Origin: Leifsonia sp. PS1209
GTDB taxonomy: Bacteria > Actinomycetota > Actinomycetes > Actinomycetales > Microbacteriaceae
DNA: 64,000 nt
Reading direction: 5' to 3'
Assembly: GCF_012317045.1 (NCBI RefSeq)
Contig: NZ_CP051154.1
Location: forward strand, 682,001 to 746,000
Under the pieces are notes generated by a model that was given only the letters and a program-made list of their open reading frames with translations, was not told where the DNA came from and did not search any database. Made by a program: the position numbers and the translations under genes. Below are positions 1 to 9,270 of this stretch, piece after piece (within the stretch, counting starts at the first letter, position 1; every line of letters begins with the position of its first letter).

Positions 1-41
1 AACCGGTGGTGCCCGGCCGTTCCCGCGCGTAGAACGCAGGT

Positions 42-1217
42 ATGAAAGCACTCACCTGGCAAGCGAACAAGCGCGTCGACGTGGTCGACGTGCCCGACCC
101 GCGGATCGAGCAGCCCACCGACGTCGTCATCCGCATCACCTCGACGGCCATCTGCGGCTCCGACCTGCACCTGTACGACGTGCTCGGCCCGTTCCTCTCA
201 AAAGGGGATGTGCTCGGTCACGAGCCGATGGGCATCGTGGAGGAGGTGGGCTCTGCCGTCCGGTCGCTCAGCGTCGGTGACCGTGTCGTCATCCCGTTCG
301 TGATCGCGTGCGGCGACTGCTACATGTGCAGGCTCGGGCTGACGACGCAGTGCGAGACCACCCAGAACCGCGAACACGGCACCGGGGCGTCCCTCTACGG
401 CTACACCGAGCTGTACGGGTCCGTCCCCGGCGGCCAGGCGGAGCGCCTGCGCGTGCCGATGGCCGACTTCAACGCCCTCCGCGTCGGCAGCGAACTGCCG
501 GACGACCGCTACCTCTTCCTCAGCGACATCCTGCCGACGGCCTGGCAGGGGGTGCAGTACGCGAACGTTCCGGAGGGCGGGACGCTTGGCGTGATCGGGC
601 TCGGCCCCGTCGGCCAGTTCGCCAGCCGCATCGGCAAGCACCTCGGCTACCAGGTGGTCGCCGTCGACCCTGTGCCGGAGCGCAGGGAGATGGCCGAACG
701 CCACGGCATCGACACCTTCGACCTCAGCGACGACGCGGCGGCCTGGCTCCGCGAGGCGACGGACGGCCGCGGGCCGGACGCCGTGGTCGACGCGGTCGGG
801 ATGGAGGCGCACGGCAACACGGTGGCCGGTGTCGCCCAGTCCGCCGTCGGCCTGCTGCCAGACCCGGTGGCCAAGAAGCTGATGACGACCGTCGGCGTCG
901 ACCGGCTCTCCGCGATGATGCTCGCCTTCGACGCGGTGCGCCGCGGGGGCACGGTCTCCCTCAGCGGCGTCTACGCGGGTGTCGCAGACCCTGTGCCGTT
1001 CATGAACCTGTTCGACAAGCAGGTCGCCATCCGGATGGGCCAGTGCAACGTGCACACCTGGCGCGACGACATCCTCCCCCTGGTCGAAGACCCCGCAGAC
1101 CCGCTCGGCACGGAAGACCTCGTCACCCACCGCGTCGGCCTGGAGGAGGCGCCGAGGATGTACGACCTGTTCCGCGACAAGGAGGACGGCTGCATCAAGG
1201 TGGTGCTCACGCCCTGA
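42..1217 (+). CDS. Zinc-dependent alcohol dehydrogenase, formaldehyde-dehydrogenase-like
   Basis: A 391-residue medium-chain dehydrogenase that should oxidise an alcohol or aldehyde adduct with NAD(P), in the cytoplasm. Catalytic zinc ligands are visible as Cys38 and the GHEP motif (His60-Glu61). The structural zinc lobe is CGDCYMCRLGLTTQC with Cys90, 93, 96 and 104. A Rossmann glycine motif, GLGPVGQ, lies near residue 189. The long insert and the cofactor region resemble glutathione-independent formaldehyde dehydrogenases more than simple alcohol dehydrogenases; this is a family-level judgement and the substrate is unknown. The ATG is preceded by a weak AGG-type site. Upstream context is cut by the window edge. 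It converges with the GH127 gene across a shared hairpin. Confidence 0.85.
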   Translation: MKALTWQANKRVDVVDVPDPRIEQPTDVVIRITSTAICGSDLHLYDVLGPFLSKGDVLGHEPMGIVEEVGSAVRSLSVGDRVVIPFVIACGDCYMCRLGLTTQCETTQNREHGTGASLYGYTELYGSVPGGQAERLRVPMADFNALRVGSELPDDRYLFLSDILPTAWQGVQYANVPEGGTLGVIGLGPVGQFASRIGKHLGYQVVAVDPVPERREMAERHGIDTFDLSDDAAAWLREATDGRGPDAVVDAVGMEAHGNTVAGVAQSAVGLLPDPVAKKLMTTVGVDRLSAMMLAFDAVRRGGTVSLSGVYAGVADPVPFMNLFDKQVAIRMGQCNVHTWRDDILPLVEDPADPLGTEDLVTHRVGLEEAPRMYDLFRDKEDGCIKVVLTP

Positions 1218-1230
1218 GGCGAAGAGGAAC

Positions 1231-1266
1231 CTGGCCGCCACCGCCGATGACTTCGGTGGCGGCCAG
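1231..1266. terminator. Bidirectional hairpin between convergent genes
   Basis: A perfect 13-bp inverted repeat (arms 1231-1243 and 1254-1266, 10-nt loop) fills the gap between the dehydrogenase and GH127 stop codons. There is no T-tract on either side, as is common in GC-rich actinobacteria. It probably stops transcription from both directions. Confidence 0.7.
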
Positions 1267-1269
1267 GAG

Positions 1270-3180
1270 CTAGGCGCCCGCGAGGGGGATGAACACCCGC
1301 ATGGTGCTCGGGCCACGGTTGGCCCATTGGAAGTAGGGGCGCAGTTCGACCACGGCTGCCGTGCGCGGGTCCGCGTGCGGCGCGGTCCCGTACGGCCAGC
1401 CGCCAAAGGCGGAGGAGACGAGGTCGACGGGAGCCGCCGCCCCGTCGGGCGTCGCGGTGGGCGCGGTGTCGGAGCGGAGGCGCACCGCATCCACGTGGTC
1501 GCCGTCCGGGAGGTCGGTCGACTCGACGCAGAGCACGAGCGGGCCGCGCTCGACGGCCGCCGTGCCGCGCAGCGCGTCGATCCGCGGGTCAGGGTAGGTG
1601 AGGCGCGGTGTCATGGGCAGGTCGAGGAGCAGCGGCTCTGCCGGATCGAAGACCCGGCGCACCCGCACGTAGCCGTCCTTCGGCAGCACCGGCTCGCCTC
1701 CCAGCGAGACGTCTGCGCCGGACGCCCACGACGGGATGCGCACGCTCAGCTCGATCTCCTCGGCAGCGTCCACGGTCACGGAGACCCGGCCGTCGAACGG
1801 GTAGCCGGGTGCGCGCACCTGGATGCGCACGGGCGACCCGGCGACGGACGTCTCGATGTCGATGTCGCCGAACTGGTGGAGCTGCACGCCGTCCGGCGAC
1901 GCCGTCGCCACGTAGGACGCGACGCTCGCCAGCGTGCGCGCAACGTTCGTCGGGCAGCACGAGACCTCGAACCACGGCGCGCGCAGGCTCGCCTCCGCGC
2001 GCTCGCTGAGCTGGTCCTCCGCAGGAACGGACCCGAGCTCGCGCTGATGCAGCGTGTTCGCGTAGTAGAACGCCCGTCCGTCCTCCCGTGGGGAGACCAG
2101 CACAGCGTTGAGCAGGGTTCGCTCGATGACGTCCGCATACGCCGCGTCCCCGCTCTGCAGGAGCAGCCGCCAGCTGAGCATGACCGACCCGATCGCGGCA
2201 CAGGTCTCCGCGTACGCCCGATCCGGCGGCAGCTCGAAGTCGCTACCGAACTCCTCGTTCTGGTGGTGCGAGCCGACGCCGCCGGTGAGGTAGGTCCTGG
2301 TCGCCACCGTGTGCGCCCACTGCCGCTCCACGGCGGCGAGCAGCGCGTCGTCGCCGAACTCGACCGCCACATCCACCGCCCCGGCCGCGAGGTACTCCGC
2401 GCGCACAGCGTGGCCGCGCAGGGTGTCGGCGTCCCGTACCGGAACGTCGTCGAGGAAGTATTCGCTCGACTGGAAGAGCGTGGTCTTCAGACGCCTACGG
2501 CCCCTGCGCTCGATGAAGCTGCGGGCGAGGTCGAGATACCGCGGTTCGGAGAGCGCCCTGCCGAGTTCGGCGAGGGCGGGCTCGATCTCCGGATGCCCGC
2601 AGATCGCATCCCGGCCGTCCGGCCCGAACTCGCGGTAGACGTGGTCGGCGAGGCGGCGGGCGACGTCCACGATCAGGTCGTCGTGCCCGGTGCGCACGCG
2701 GGCGACCGCCGCCTGGAACAGGTGGCCGAAGCAGTACAGCTCGTGCCCCCACTCCAGATCGGAGAACCGCGGGCGCTGCCCCTCCCTGCCGAACGAGGTG
2801 TGGAGGTAGCCGTCGGGCTCCTGCGCCGCCGCGACGCGTTCCACCAGCGAGCGGTACGTCTCCGCCAGTGCGGCATCCTGGGTGCGGCCGAGCTCCCACG
2901 CCATCGCCTCGAGCAGCTTGTAGACCTCGGAGTCCACGAACTCGATGCCGTCGTGGTGCTCGGCGACGGTACCGTCCGCCGCCCTGTCGAAGTTCCCGAT
3001 CCAGCCGATGCGCTCCATCCAGGTGAGGCAGTGGTCGATGACGGCCGAGGCGTTCAGCTCCTGCTTCTCCGCCCAGAATCCGCCGACGAAGCGCACCTCG
3101 TCCTGACCGAGCGGCCGGAGAGCCGACCGGGACGGGCTGACCGGACCGCCGGTCCTGGTCGCGTCGAGAGTGTCGGTCAT
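1270..3180 (-). CDS. GH127 family beta-L-arabinofuranosidase
   Basis: A 636-residue cytoplasmic glycoside hydrolase without a signal peptide. It is expected to release L-arabinofuranose from beta-linked arabino-oligosaccharides. The GH127 zinc/cysteine active site is present: YAETCA with Glu325 and Cys327, and EVSCCPTN with Cys408-Cys409. In the characterised GH127 enzyme HypBA1 the equivalent residues bind zinc and supply the cysteine nucleophile. The ATG at 3180 was chosen because it overlaps the TGA of the upstream hydrolase gene (ATGA), giving translational coupling; the longer open frame upstream is an antisense-style extension. It is the last gene of the operon headed by the LacI regulator at 9034. 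Confidence 0.88.
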   Translation of the reverse strand: MTDTLDATRTGGPVSPSRSALRPLGQDEVRFVGGFWAEKQELNASAVIDHCLTWMERIGWIGNFDRAADGTVAEHHDGIEFVDSEVYKLLEAMAWELGRTQDAALAETYRSLVERVAAAQEPDGYLHTSFGREGQRPRFSDLEWGHELYCFGHLFQAAVARVRTGHDDLIVDVARRLADHVYREFGPDGRDAICGHPEIEPALAELGRALSEPRYLDLARSFIERRGRRRLKTTLFQSSEYFLDDVPVRDADTLRGHAVRAEYLAAGAVDVAVEFGDDALLAAVERQWAHTVATRTYLTGGVGSHHQNEEFGSDFELPPDRAYAETCAAIGSVMLSWRLLLQSGDAAYADVIERTLLNAVLVSPREDGRAFYYANTLHQRELGSVPAEDQLSERAEASLRAPWFEVSCCPTNVARTLASVASYVATASPDGVQLHQFGDIDIETSVAGSPVRIQVRAPGYPFDGRVSVTVDAAEEIELSVRIPSWASGADVSLGGEPVLPKDGYVRVRRVFDPAEPLLLDLPMTPRLTYPDPRIDALRGTAAVERGPLVLCVESTDLPDGDHVDAVRLRSDTAPTATPDGAAAPVDLVSSAFGGWPYGTAPHADPRTAAVVELRPYFQWANRGPSTMRVFIPLAGA

Positions 3181-4895
3181 CGTTCTCCTAGAGAGTGGGT
3201 GCGGCGGGCCGCGTCGAGCGTGAGGGTGAGGAAGCAGCTGGCCGTCCAGGTGTATGCGCGGTCGCGCAGACCGGCGCCGGTCACGGCGTCGAAGTTCTCG
3301 GCGAAGCCCGACCGTTCGCAGGCCGCGCGGAACCGGAGGCTCACCTGGTCGGCGAGGTCGGTGTGGCCCGCGCGCCGCAGACCGTCCTCGATGAGGAAGG
3401 TGGACGGTGCCCAGATCGGACCTCGCCAATATCCGTCGCTCTCGTAGAGCGGCGACGTGACGGGTTCGGTGGCCGGGCCCCACTCGGTGAGGTGCGCCGC
3501 GATCGTCCGGGCCAGGGTGGAGGCGACCTCCGCGGGAAGGCGTTCGCCGAGCACGATGGGGAGTGCGTTGAGCAGGCTGGTCGCCGATGCCGGTTCGCCG
3601 CTCAGCGCATCCAGGGCGAGGAAGCCGTCTCCGGTCCAGAGCCGGTCGAACAGGGCGGCCTCGATCGTCGCCGCCTCCGCCTTCCACTCGGGTGCGCTCA
3701 GCCCCAGCATCGCCGCAAGCTCCTGGAGCTCGTGCAGCTGCAGGAGCAGGAAGGCGGAGAGGTCGGGCGAGACGATCACCCGCGACCGGTCGAACGTCGT
3801 GGAGTTGTCCCAGCCGCTGTCGTTGCCGTGCTGGTAGTAGGGCAGCGGATGCGCGGGCGTGCGGCGGAAGTCCAGCCAGAAGCGCGTCCAGGCGGCCAGC
3901 CGCCGGTACACCTCGTGCAGTTCCGCCGCGGTGAACGGCCGGGACGACCGCGCGCGCAGCTGGGCGAACGCCCAGCCGTGGATCGGCGGCTTGACGAAGT
4001 TGTAGAGCACCTCCGAGTGGGTCAGCGAGTCCGGCAACGCGCCGGACGCCTCCTGGTGGTCGAAGGGGAGGAGGAACTGGGCGAGCGCAGCATCCGGGTC
4101 GGCCTCCGCGAGCGCGATGGCGTTGAAGCAGTGGTCCCAGCTCCAGACCTTGTCCATCCAGTGCTTGGACATCAGGACGGCTTCCCGCCCGACGAACCCG
4201 GATGGCGCGACGGTGGCGGACCACATCACGTACGCGGCCTTGCGGACGGCGGCGTCGAGTTCGCCGCGGGCGCTCCCGGCGTCCCCGGCCAAACGGCTCG
4301 CGTAGTCCTCGAACTCACGGGCCTGCCTGGCGACGATCTCGTCGAAGTCGGTTGCGCCGTCGTAGGCGGCAGCCGCCGTGTCCAGCTCCTCGACCGCCAG
4401 CTCCCATGCCACGCCGGAATCGAGCGTGACCGACCGCTCTGCCGAACCCACCGTTCCGGCGCCGACCACCGTCGCCTCGCCGGAGAGCACCGTGAACCGG
4501 TACCGCCGTCCGGACTCGTAGCTGGTGAGCACCACGGCGCCGTCCAGCGGATCGCGGAAGAGGTAGGCGCCGGTGAACGGGGTCAGCTCGCCGGACGCGA
4601 CGAACCGCATCCCGAGACCGGTGCCCCGGAAGCGGATGGTGCTGCGCCCGTCGAAGACGGCATCGACGCGGCCGCCCTCCGCGACCCAGGAGAGGACCTC
4701 CGGCGCCAGGACCAGACGCGGAGACACCAGGGCGCCGCCCGCCTCGGGCAGCAGCCGCAGGATGGGGTGCATCCCGGTCTGGTGCGTCACCAGGTGCACG
4801 TCCTCGGCTCGCTCGTGCAGGCCGACGATGCGGGAGAGGTCGATCCACGCGCCGCGCGTCGAGAAGGGGACCTCGTCGATGTCGAGGGGCGTCAT
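3177..4895 (-). CDS. GH63/MGH1-like (alpha/alpha)6 glycoside hydrolase
   Basis: A 572-residue cytoplasmic glycosidase. The C-terminal two thirds has the signature of the GH63/mannosylglycerate-hydrolase-like barrel: WSWDHCFNAIAL, then GNDSGWDNSTTFD (Gly357-Asp369), then YWRGPIW. E. coli YgjK, a GH63 alpha-glucosidase, has a comparable GNDSGWD segment, and its Asp is a catalytic candidate. The first 170 residues look like a beta-rich N-terminal domain. Automated pipelines often name such proteins amylo-alpha-1,6-glucosidase, which would be misleading here. It overlaps GH127 by four bases and begins five bases after the MalG-type permease gene, so it belongs to the same operon. Whether it removes glucose or another terminal alpha-sugar cannot be told from sequence. 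Confidence 0.75.
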   Translation of the reverse strand: MTPLDIDEVPFSTRGAWIDLSRIVGLHERAEDVHLVTHQTGMHPILRLLPEAGGALVSPRLVLAPEVLSWVAEGGRVDAVFDGRSTIRFRGTGLGMRFVASGELTPFTGAYLFRDPLDGAVVLTSYESGRRYRFTVLSGEATVVGAGTVGSAERSVTLDSGVAWELAVEELDTAAAAYDGATDFDEIVARQAREFEDYASRLAGDAGSARGELDAAVRKAAYVMWSATVAPSGFVGREAVLMSKHWMDKVWSWDHCFNAIALAEADPDAALAQFLLPFDHQEASGALPDSLTHSEVLYNFVKPPIHGWAFAQLRARSSRPFTAAELHEVYRRLAAWTRFWLDFRRTPAHPLPYYQHGNDSGWDNSTTFDRSRVIVSPDLSAFLLLQLHELQELAAMLGLSAPEWKAEAATIEAALFDRLWTGDGFLALDALSGEPASATSLLNALPIVLGERLPAEVASTLARTIAAHLTEWGPATEPVTSPLYESDGYWRGPIWAPSTFLIEDGLRRAGHTDLADQVSLRFRAACERSGFAENFDAVTGAGLRDRAYTWTASCFLTLTLDAARRTHSLGER

Positions 4896-4899
4896 CGCC

Positions 4900-5718
4900 T
4901 CAGTCCTTCACCGCGCCGGCGGTCACGCCGGCGGCGACGTACTTCTGGGCGATCACGAGCAGCACGGCGGCCGGGATGGATGCGACGACGGCGGTCGCCA
5001 TGATCGCGTTCCACTCCTGGTTGTTGTTGCCGATGTACTTGTAGATGCCGAGCGTGATCGTCTGCATCGTGCCGCCGCTGTTGAGCGTCGACGAGAAGAT
5101 GAAGTCCGACCACGCCCACAGGAACGCGAACAGCGACACCGTGACCACCGAGTTGCGGCTCACCGGCAGCACGATGGAGCGGAACGTCCGCCAGCTCCCC
5201 GCGCCGTCGATCTTGGCGGCGCTCATCAGCTCGTCGGGGATGCCGGACATGAACGCGGTGAAGATCAGCACGCCGAACGGCACCGCGAGCGTGGAGTCGG
5301 CGATGATCAGCCCCCAGAGCGTGTTGAGGATCCCGAGGTTGAGGTAGATCGCGTAGAAGCCCATCGCCATGATGATGCCGGGGATCATCTGCGCGATCAG
5401 CAGCACGAAGTTGAGCACTCCGCGGCCTCGCGGACGCAGCTTCGCCAGCGAGTACGCCGCGGGCGCCGAGATGGCTACGGTCAGGATCACCGTGCCGAGG
5501 CCGACGAGCAGGCTCGTGCCGAGGTAGGGGAGCTGCTGGCTGATCACCGCCTGGTAGCCCTCGAACGTCGCGTGGATCGGGAACAGGTTCGGCGGGCTCT
5601 TCCGCATCTCGGTGGTGGGCGTGAGCGAGACGTTGATCATCCAGTAGACGGGGAAGAGCATGATCAGGGTCAGCACGACCCCGACGATCGTCTTCCACCA
5701 CGGTCGCTTCCCGTTCAT
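4900..5718 (-). CDS. Carbohydrate ABC transporter permease, MalG type
   Basis: A 272-residue inner-membrane permease of the carbohydrate uptake-1 family, with about six hydrophobic segments. The EAA loop that contacts the ATPase is recognisable as DELMSAAKIDGAGSWRTF. It pairs with the MalF-type permease immediately upstream; their ATG and TGA overlap by four bases, and this fixes the start at 5718 rather than the long upstream extension. No ATPase is encoded nearby, so the importer probably uses a shared MsiK-type ATPase encoded elsewhere, as is usual in actinobacteria. Confidence 0.88.
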   Translation of the reverse strand: MNGKRPWWKTIVGVVLTLIMLFPVYWMINVSLTPTTEMRKSPPNLFPIHATFEGYQAVISQQLPYLGTSLLVGLGTVILTVAISAPAAYSLAKLRPRGRGVLNFVLLIAQMIPGIIMAMGFYAIYLNLGILNTLWGLIIADSTLAVPFGVLIFTAFMSGIPDELMSAAKIDGAGSWRTFRSIVLPVSRNSVVTVSLFAFLWAWSDFIFSSTLNSGGTMQTITLGIYKYIGNNNQEWNAIMATAVVASIPAAVLLVIAQKYVAAGVTAGAVKD

Positions 5719-6689
5719 GCGGCGTCCTGCTTTCGCTGCGTGCGGATGTAGATGAGCCCGAAGATCAGGGCGATGACGATCAGGACGTTGCCGACGGCCG
5801 CCGCCGGGCTGAAGTCGGGCAGCGTGGATGCGAAGCCCAGCTGGTACGACCAGGTCGCGAACGTCGTCGACGACGTGCCCGGCCCACCGCGGGTCATGAT
5901 CCAGATGATGTCGAACACCTTGAGGGTGTAGATCAGGCCGAGCAGGATCGTGATGGCCGAGACCGGCTTCAGCAGCGGGAAGGTGACCCGCCAGAACTTC
6001 TGCCACCCGTTCGCGCCGTCGAGGGATGCGGCCTCGTAGAGGTCGGTCGGGATGTTCTGCAGGCCCGAGTAGATGATCACCAGGTTGAACGGGATGCCGA
6101 TCCAGATGTTCGCGATGATCACGCTGGTGAGTGCCCAGTCCGGCGACGTCAGCCAGTTGACCCCGGAGAGCCCGAAGGCGTTGAGGGTGGCGTTCACCAC
6201 CCCGGAGTCGCTGTTGAGCATCCAGGACCAGGTGGAGGCCGAGACGATCAGCGGGAGCAGCCACGGCACCAGGAACAGGGCGCGCAGCGTGGCCGACAGC
6301 CGGAAGTTCTGGTAGAAGAACACGGCCAGCGCCATCCCGATCGTGAACTGGAAGACGATCGAGACGATGGTGAAGAGGGCGGTGTGCAGGAAGGCCGGCC
6401 CGAAGGTCGGATCCTGGAACACCTTGACGTAGTTGTCGAACCCGACGAACGGAGCGCCGCCCTGGACGAAGGACCGGACGGTGTAGTCGCGGACGCTGAG
6501 CTCGATGTTGCGGTAGAGGGGGTAGGCGTAGAACACCGCCAGGTAGATCACTACCGGGGCGAGGAACGCCCAGGCGGCCCACTGCGTGGAGCGCCGGGAG
6601 CGCCGTCGAGACCGGGGTGGGGTGGCGACGTGCGCCACCCCACCGTGGTCTCCGACAGAACCGGGCGGCACTGTCTGGGTGGTTGTCAT
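5715..6689 (-). CDS. Carbohydrate ABC transporter permease, MalF type
   Basis: A 324-residue integral membrane permease with a cytosolic N-terminus rich in Arg and Ser, followed by about six membrane spans. The EAA motif is EAASLDGANGWQKFW. A GAGG-like ribosome binding site (TGAGGT) lies just upstream of the ATG. It sits 31 bases after the solute-binding lipoprotein gene and overlaps the MalG-type gene, the standard binding protein-F-G order. The sugar is unknown but is likely an arabinose-containing oligosaccharide, given the downstream GH127. Confidence 0.88.
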   Translation of the reverse strand: MTTTQTVPPGSVGDHGGVAHVATPPRSRRRSRRSTQWAAWAFLAPVVIYLAVFYAYPLYRNIELSVRDYTVRSFVQGGAPFVGFDNYVKVFQDPTFGPAFLHTALFTIVSIVFQFTIGMALAVFFYQNFRLSATLRALFLVPWLLPLIVSASTWSWMLNSDSGVVNATLNAFGLSGVNWLTSPDWALTSVIIANIWIGIPFNLVIIYSGLQNIPTDLYEAASLDGANGWQKFWRVTFPLLKPVSAITILLGLIYTLKVFDIIWIMTRGGPGTSSTTFATWSYQLGFASTLPDFSPAAAVGNVLIVIALIFGLIYIRTQRKQDAA

Positions 6690-6720
6690 CGGTTGTACCT
6701 CAGGTGCGTTTCGGTTCGGA

Positions 6721-7971
6721 TTACTTGGTGGCTGCCGCTGCGGCGGACTGGGCTGCCTTGAGTGCGGCCTCCGGAGTCTGGGCGCCGCTCAGCGCGTTCT
6801 GCACCGCACCCCAGAGCTGCTGGGAGATCTTCGGGTACTTGGTGCCGAGGTTGTCGCTGGTGCGACCCTTGGCGGCCGCGACCGCGTCGACCCACGGCTG
6901 CAGTTCCGGGTTGGCCGCGACCTGCTCCTTCTGCGCTGCCGAGGTCGGAGCGATGTAGGAGAGGGTCGTGTCCGTCTTGACGAAGTTCTTCGTGCTCGTC
7001 AGGCAGTCCGCGATCTTCTTGGAGGTGGCGTAGCGGGCGGTGTCCTTCTGGACGGGGAGCGTCATGAACTCGCCGCCGGTCGGTGCGGCCGCCGCGCCTC
7101 CGTCGATGCCGGGAACCGTGAGGATGCCGTAGTCGATACCGGCCTTCTTCACGTTGCCCAGCTGCCAGGTGCCGTTCTCGCCGAACGCGAAGTCACCGGT
7201 GGCGAACTCCTGCCAGCTGGTGGTCTGCGTGTTGTTGATGACCGAGTTGGGCGCGTAGCCCTTCTTGACCCAGTCCGTCCAGAGCGTGAGGGCCTGGACG
7301 GCCTTGTCGGAGTCGAGCTTCTTCAGGTCGGCGCCGGAACCCCAGAACCACGGCAGGAACTGGAAGCTGCCCTCCTCCGTGCCGATGGCCGAGAAGGTGA
7401 TGCCCTTCTTGCCGGCGGCCGTGACCTTCGCGAGAGCGTCGGTGAGGCTGTTCCAGTCCTTGACGGTGCTGATGTCGACCCCCGCGGTCTTCAGCACCGC
7501 CTTGTTGTAGTAGAGGGCGAGGGTGTTCGCGCCGATCGGCACGCCGTACGTCTTCCCGTCCACGACGCCCGCGGCAAGGATGTTCTTCTGGATGTCGGAC
7601 GTGTCCAGCTTGTTCTCGCCGGTGTCGGTGAGGATGCCGGCGTCGGCCAGGGTCGAGACGACGGGGTTGTCGACGAGCAGCAGGTCGGGGGAGTTGCCCT
7701 GCTGGCCGGCGAGCAGCGCCTTGTTGGTGAGGTCGCTGGTGTCGTATCCGGTGCGCTTGATCGTCACTCCGGCGTCGGTGCCGCACTGCTCGACGAGCTT
7801 GGTCCAGTCGGCCGAAGCGTCGAACTGCGGGTACGGGTCCCAGAACGTGTACGTCCCTCCGGCGCTGCTGCTCGAGCCGGAGCCCGAGCCGGAGCAGGCG
7901 GCAACGCCCGCGACGATCGCGGCGGCGACGACCGCAGCGCCGACGAGCCGGCTGGTCTTCTTGGTGATCAC
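6721..7971 (-). CDS. Extracellular sugar-binding lipoprotein of the ABC importer
   Basis: A 416-residue solute-binding protein. The N-terminus has a lysine-rich start, a hydrophobic core and a lipobox ending GVAAC, with Cys26 the likely lipidated residue, followed by a Gly/Ser linker. It would capture an oligosaccharide outside the membrane and hand it to the MalF/MalG pair. The start is GTG at 7971, because AAGGAGG sits five bases upstream; longer frames reach back into the leader. It lies between the LacI gene, which ends 55 bases upstream, and the permeases, and is probably transcribed from the LacI promoter. Confidence 0.9.
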   Translation of the reverse strand: MITKKTSRLVGAAVVAAAIVAGVAACSGSGSGSSSSAGGTYTFWDPYPQFDASADWTKLVEQCGTDAGVTIKRTGYDTSDLTNKALLAGQQGNSPDLLLVDNPVVSTLADAGILTDTGENKLDTSDIQKNILAAGVVDGKTYGVPIGANTLALYYNKAVLKTAGVDISTVKDWNSLTDALAKVTAAGKKGITFSAIGTEEGSFQFLPWFWGSGADLKKLDSDKAVQALTLWTDWVKKGYAPNSVINNTQTTSWQEFATGDFAFGENGTWQLGNVKKAGIDYGILTVPGIDGGAAAAPTGGEFMTLPVQKDTARYATSKKIADCLTSTKNFVKTDTTLSYIAPTSAAQKEQVAANPELQPWVDAVAAAKGRTSDNLGTKYPKISQQLWGAVQNALSGAQTPEAALKAAQSAAAAATK

Positions 7972-8026
7972 AGTATTCCTCCTTGAATCATGCATTGCGG
8001 GTGGCCGACCGGGCTGCGCGAGACCG

Positions 8027-9034
8027 TCATCGGGTGCTCCCACGGTCGGTGATCTCCGGCGCGACGAATCTCGTCACCGCCGGTCCGGCGAGATCGGGGG
8101 AGGTGATCCGCCGGACGAGCTGCCGGACCGCTGAACGGCCCAGCTGATCGGGGGAGCTCTCGACCGCCGTGTACGGCAGCGAGAACGCCCTTCCGAAGTC
8201 TTGTGCGTACAGGCTGACGACCGAGAGGTCGTCCGGGACGCTGACGCCGCGCGCGGTGAGCACGGACGGGAGCGCGGCGATCGTGGCGTCGTTGTGGACG
8301 ATCATCGCGGTGGCTGAGGGGCGCGCATCCAGGATCGCGTTGATGCTCCGGCCGATCTCCGGCTGCCTGGCCTCGCCGTAGTACGAGTGCATCTGCAGCC
8401 CGTATCGGGCGGCGCGCTCCTGGGCGGCATCCCGGAATCGCCAGCCGTATGCGCCGCCGCGCTCGAAGACGTGGGTGGGAGGGGAGACGACGATGATCTC
8501 GCGGTGGCCGCGCGCGTGCAGGTGGTCGACCAGCATCCTGGCCGACTCGCCGAAGTCCAGGTCGAAGACGTCGAGCCCTTCGGTGCGCTTGGGGAGTCCG
8601 ACCAGCGCGCCGGGCTGGCTCGCCTCGCGGAGCGTCTGGAGCCGCGGGTCGTCGTGGACGACGTCGAGGAGCACGACGCCGTCGACCATCCCGGAGCTGG
8701 TGACCCGGCGCAGGGCGGCGACGCTGTCCATCTCGGTCACCAGCAGGATGTCGTAGCCCAGCTCTCTGGCGGTGTCGGAGACGGGGAGGATGTACTCCAG
8801 CATCGCCGGGGCGAACTCGTCGGCGTGGAACTGGGTGAGCAGGCCGATGACCATCGTCTGAGAGGTGGCGAGGGCGCGTGCACCGGCGTTGACGATGAAA
8901 CCGAGGGCGTTGATGGCGTCGTCGATGCGCTGCCTGGTCTTCGGCGAGATCGAGCGCTTGCCGGACAGCGCGTAGGAGACGGTGCTCGTGGAGACCCCGG
9001 CGGCCCTGGCCACGTCGGTGATCGTGACAGCCAT
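8027..9034 (-). CDS. LacI-family transcriptional regulator heading the arabinoside operon
   Basis: A 335-residue repressor with an N-terminal helix-turn-helix (VTITDVARAAGVSTSTVSYAL) and the hinge helix seen in LacI/PurR proteins, then a periplasmic-binding-protein-like sugar-sensing core. The ATG at 9034 has AAGGAGG six bases upstream and is preferred over the in-frame ATG 21 bases earlier. It is the first gene of the operon that continues through the binding protein, permeases, GH63-like and GH127 genes. Two matching palindromes straddle its promoter, so it very probably represses itself and the whole operon until a sugar ligand binds. It is clearly paralogous to the LacI protein at 9271-10287. 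Confidence 0.9.
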   Translation of the reverse strand: MAVTITDVARAAGVSTSTVSYALSGKRSISPKTRQRIDDAINALGFIVNAGARALATSQTMVIGLLTQFHADEFAPAMLEYILPVSDTARELGYDILLVTEMDSVAALRRVTSSGMVDGVVLLDVVHDDPRLQTLREASQPGALVGLPKRTEGLDVFDLDFGESARMLVDHLHARGHREIIVVSPPTHVFERGGAYGWRFRDAAQERAARYGLQMHSYYGEARQPEIGRSINAILDARPSATAMIVHNDATIAALPSVLTARGVSVPDDLSVVSLYAQDFGRAFSLPYTAVESSPDQLGRSAVRQLVRRITSPDLAGPAVTRFVAPEITDRGSTR

Positions 9035-9081
9035 CGTTCGCCTCCTTCGCTTCATCGAGAAGTGGGTTCGTTTCGGGATGT

Positions 9082-9143
9082 GTCGAACCGCTTCGACGAA
9101 GATAACTCAGAACGACGAAGCGCACAAGTCGAACCGCTTCGAT
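9082..9143 (-). promoter_or_regulatory. LacI-operon promoter flanked by twin operators
   Basis: Two near-identical 16-bp palindromes, GTCGAACCGCTTCGAC (9082-9097) and GTCGAACCGCTTCGAT (9128-9143), have the central CG typical of LacI-family operators. On the minus strand a -35-like TTGTGC (9127-9122) and a -10-like TATCTT (9104-9099), 17 bases apart, fit exactly between them. One operator therefore abuts the -35 and the other begins just after the -10, an arrangement suited to tight repression by two bound dimers. The downstream gene is the LacI regulator at 9034. Confidence 0.75.
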
Positions 9144-9229
9144 TCTGCGAAAAAGAGGTGTCCAGCGCCCCTCGGAGGCGTGGATCGAGGGCAGAGCGGC
9201 CCGATTCCGGGCTGCTCACCGCGCCTGGT

Positions 9230-9239
9230 GAACCGGTTC
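9230..9239. promoter_or_regulatory. Third LacI-like palindrome
   Basis: GAACCGGTTC is a perfect 10-bp palindrome 31 bases downstream of the second LacI gene and about 90 bases upstream of the twin operators. The core differs from the twins by one base (CCGG against CCGC). It could be an auxiliary operator or a site for the paralogous regulator. Confidence 0.4.
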
Positions 9240-9270
9240 GACTCGCAACGGCCCAGGCCCGGGAGGCGCG

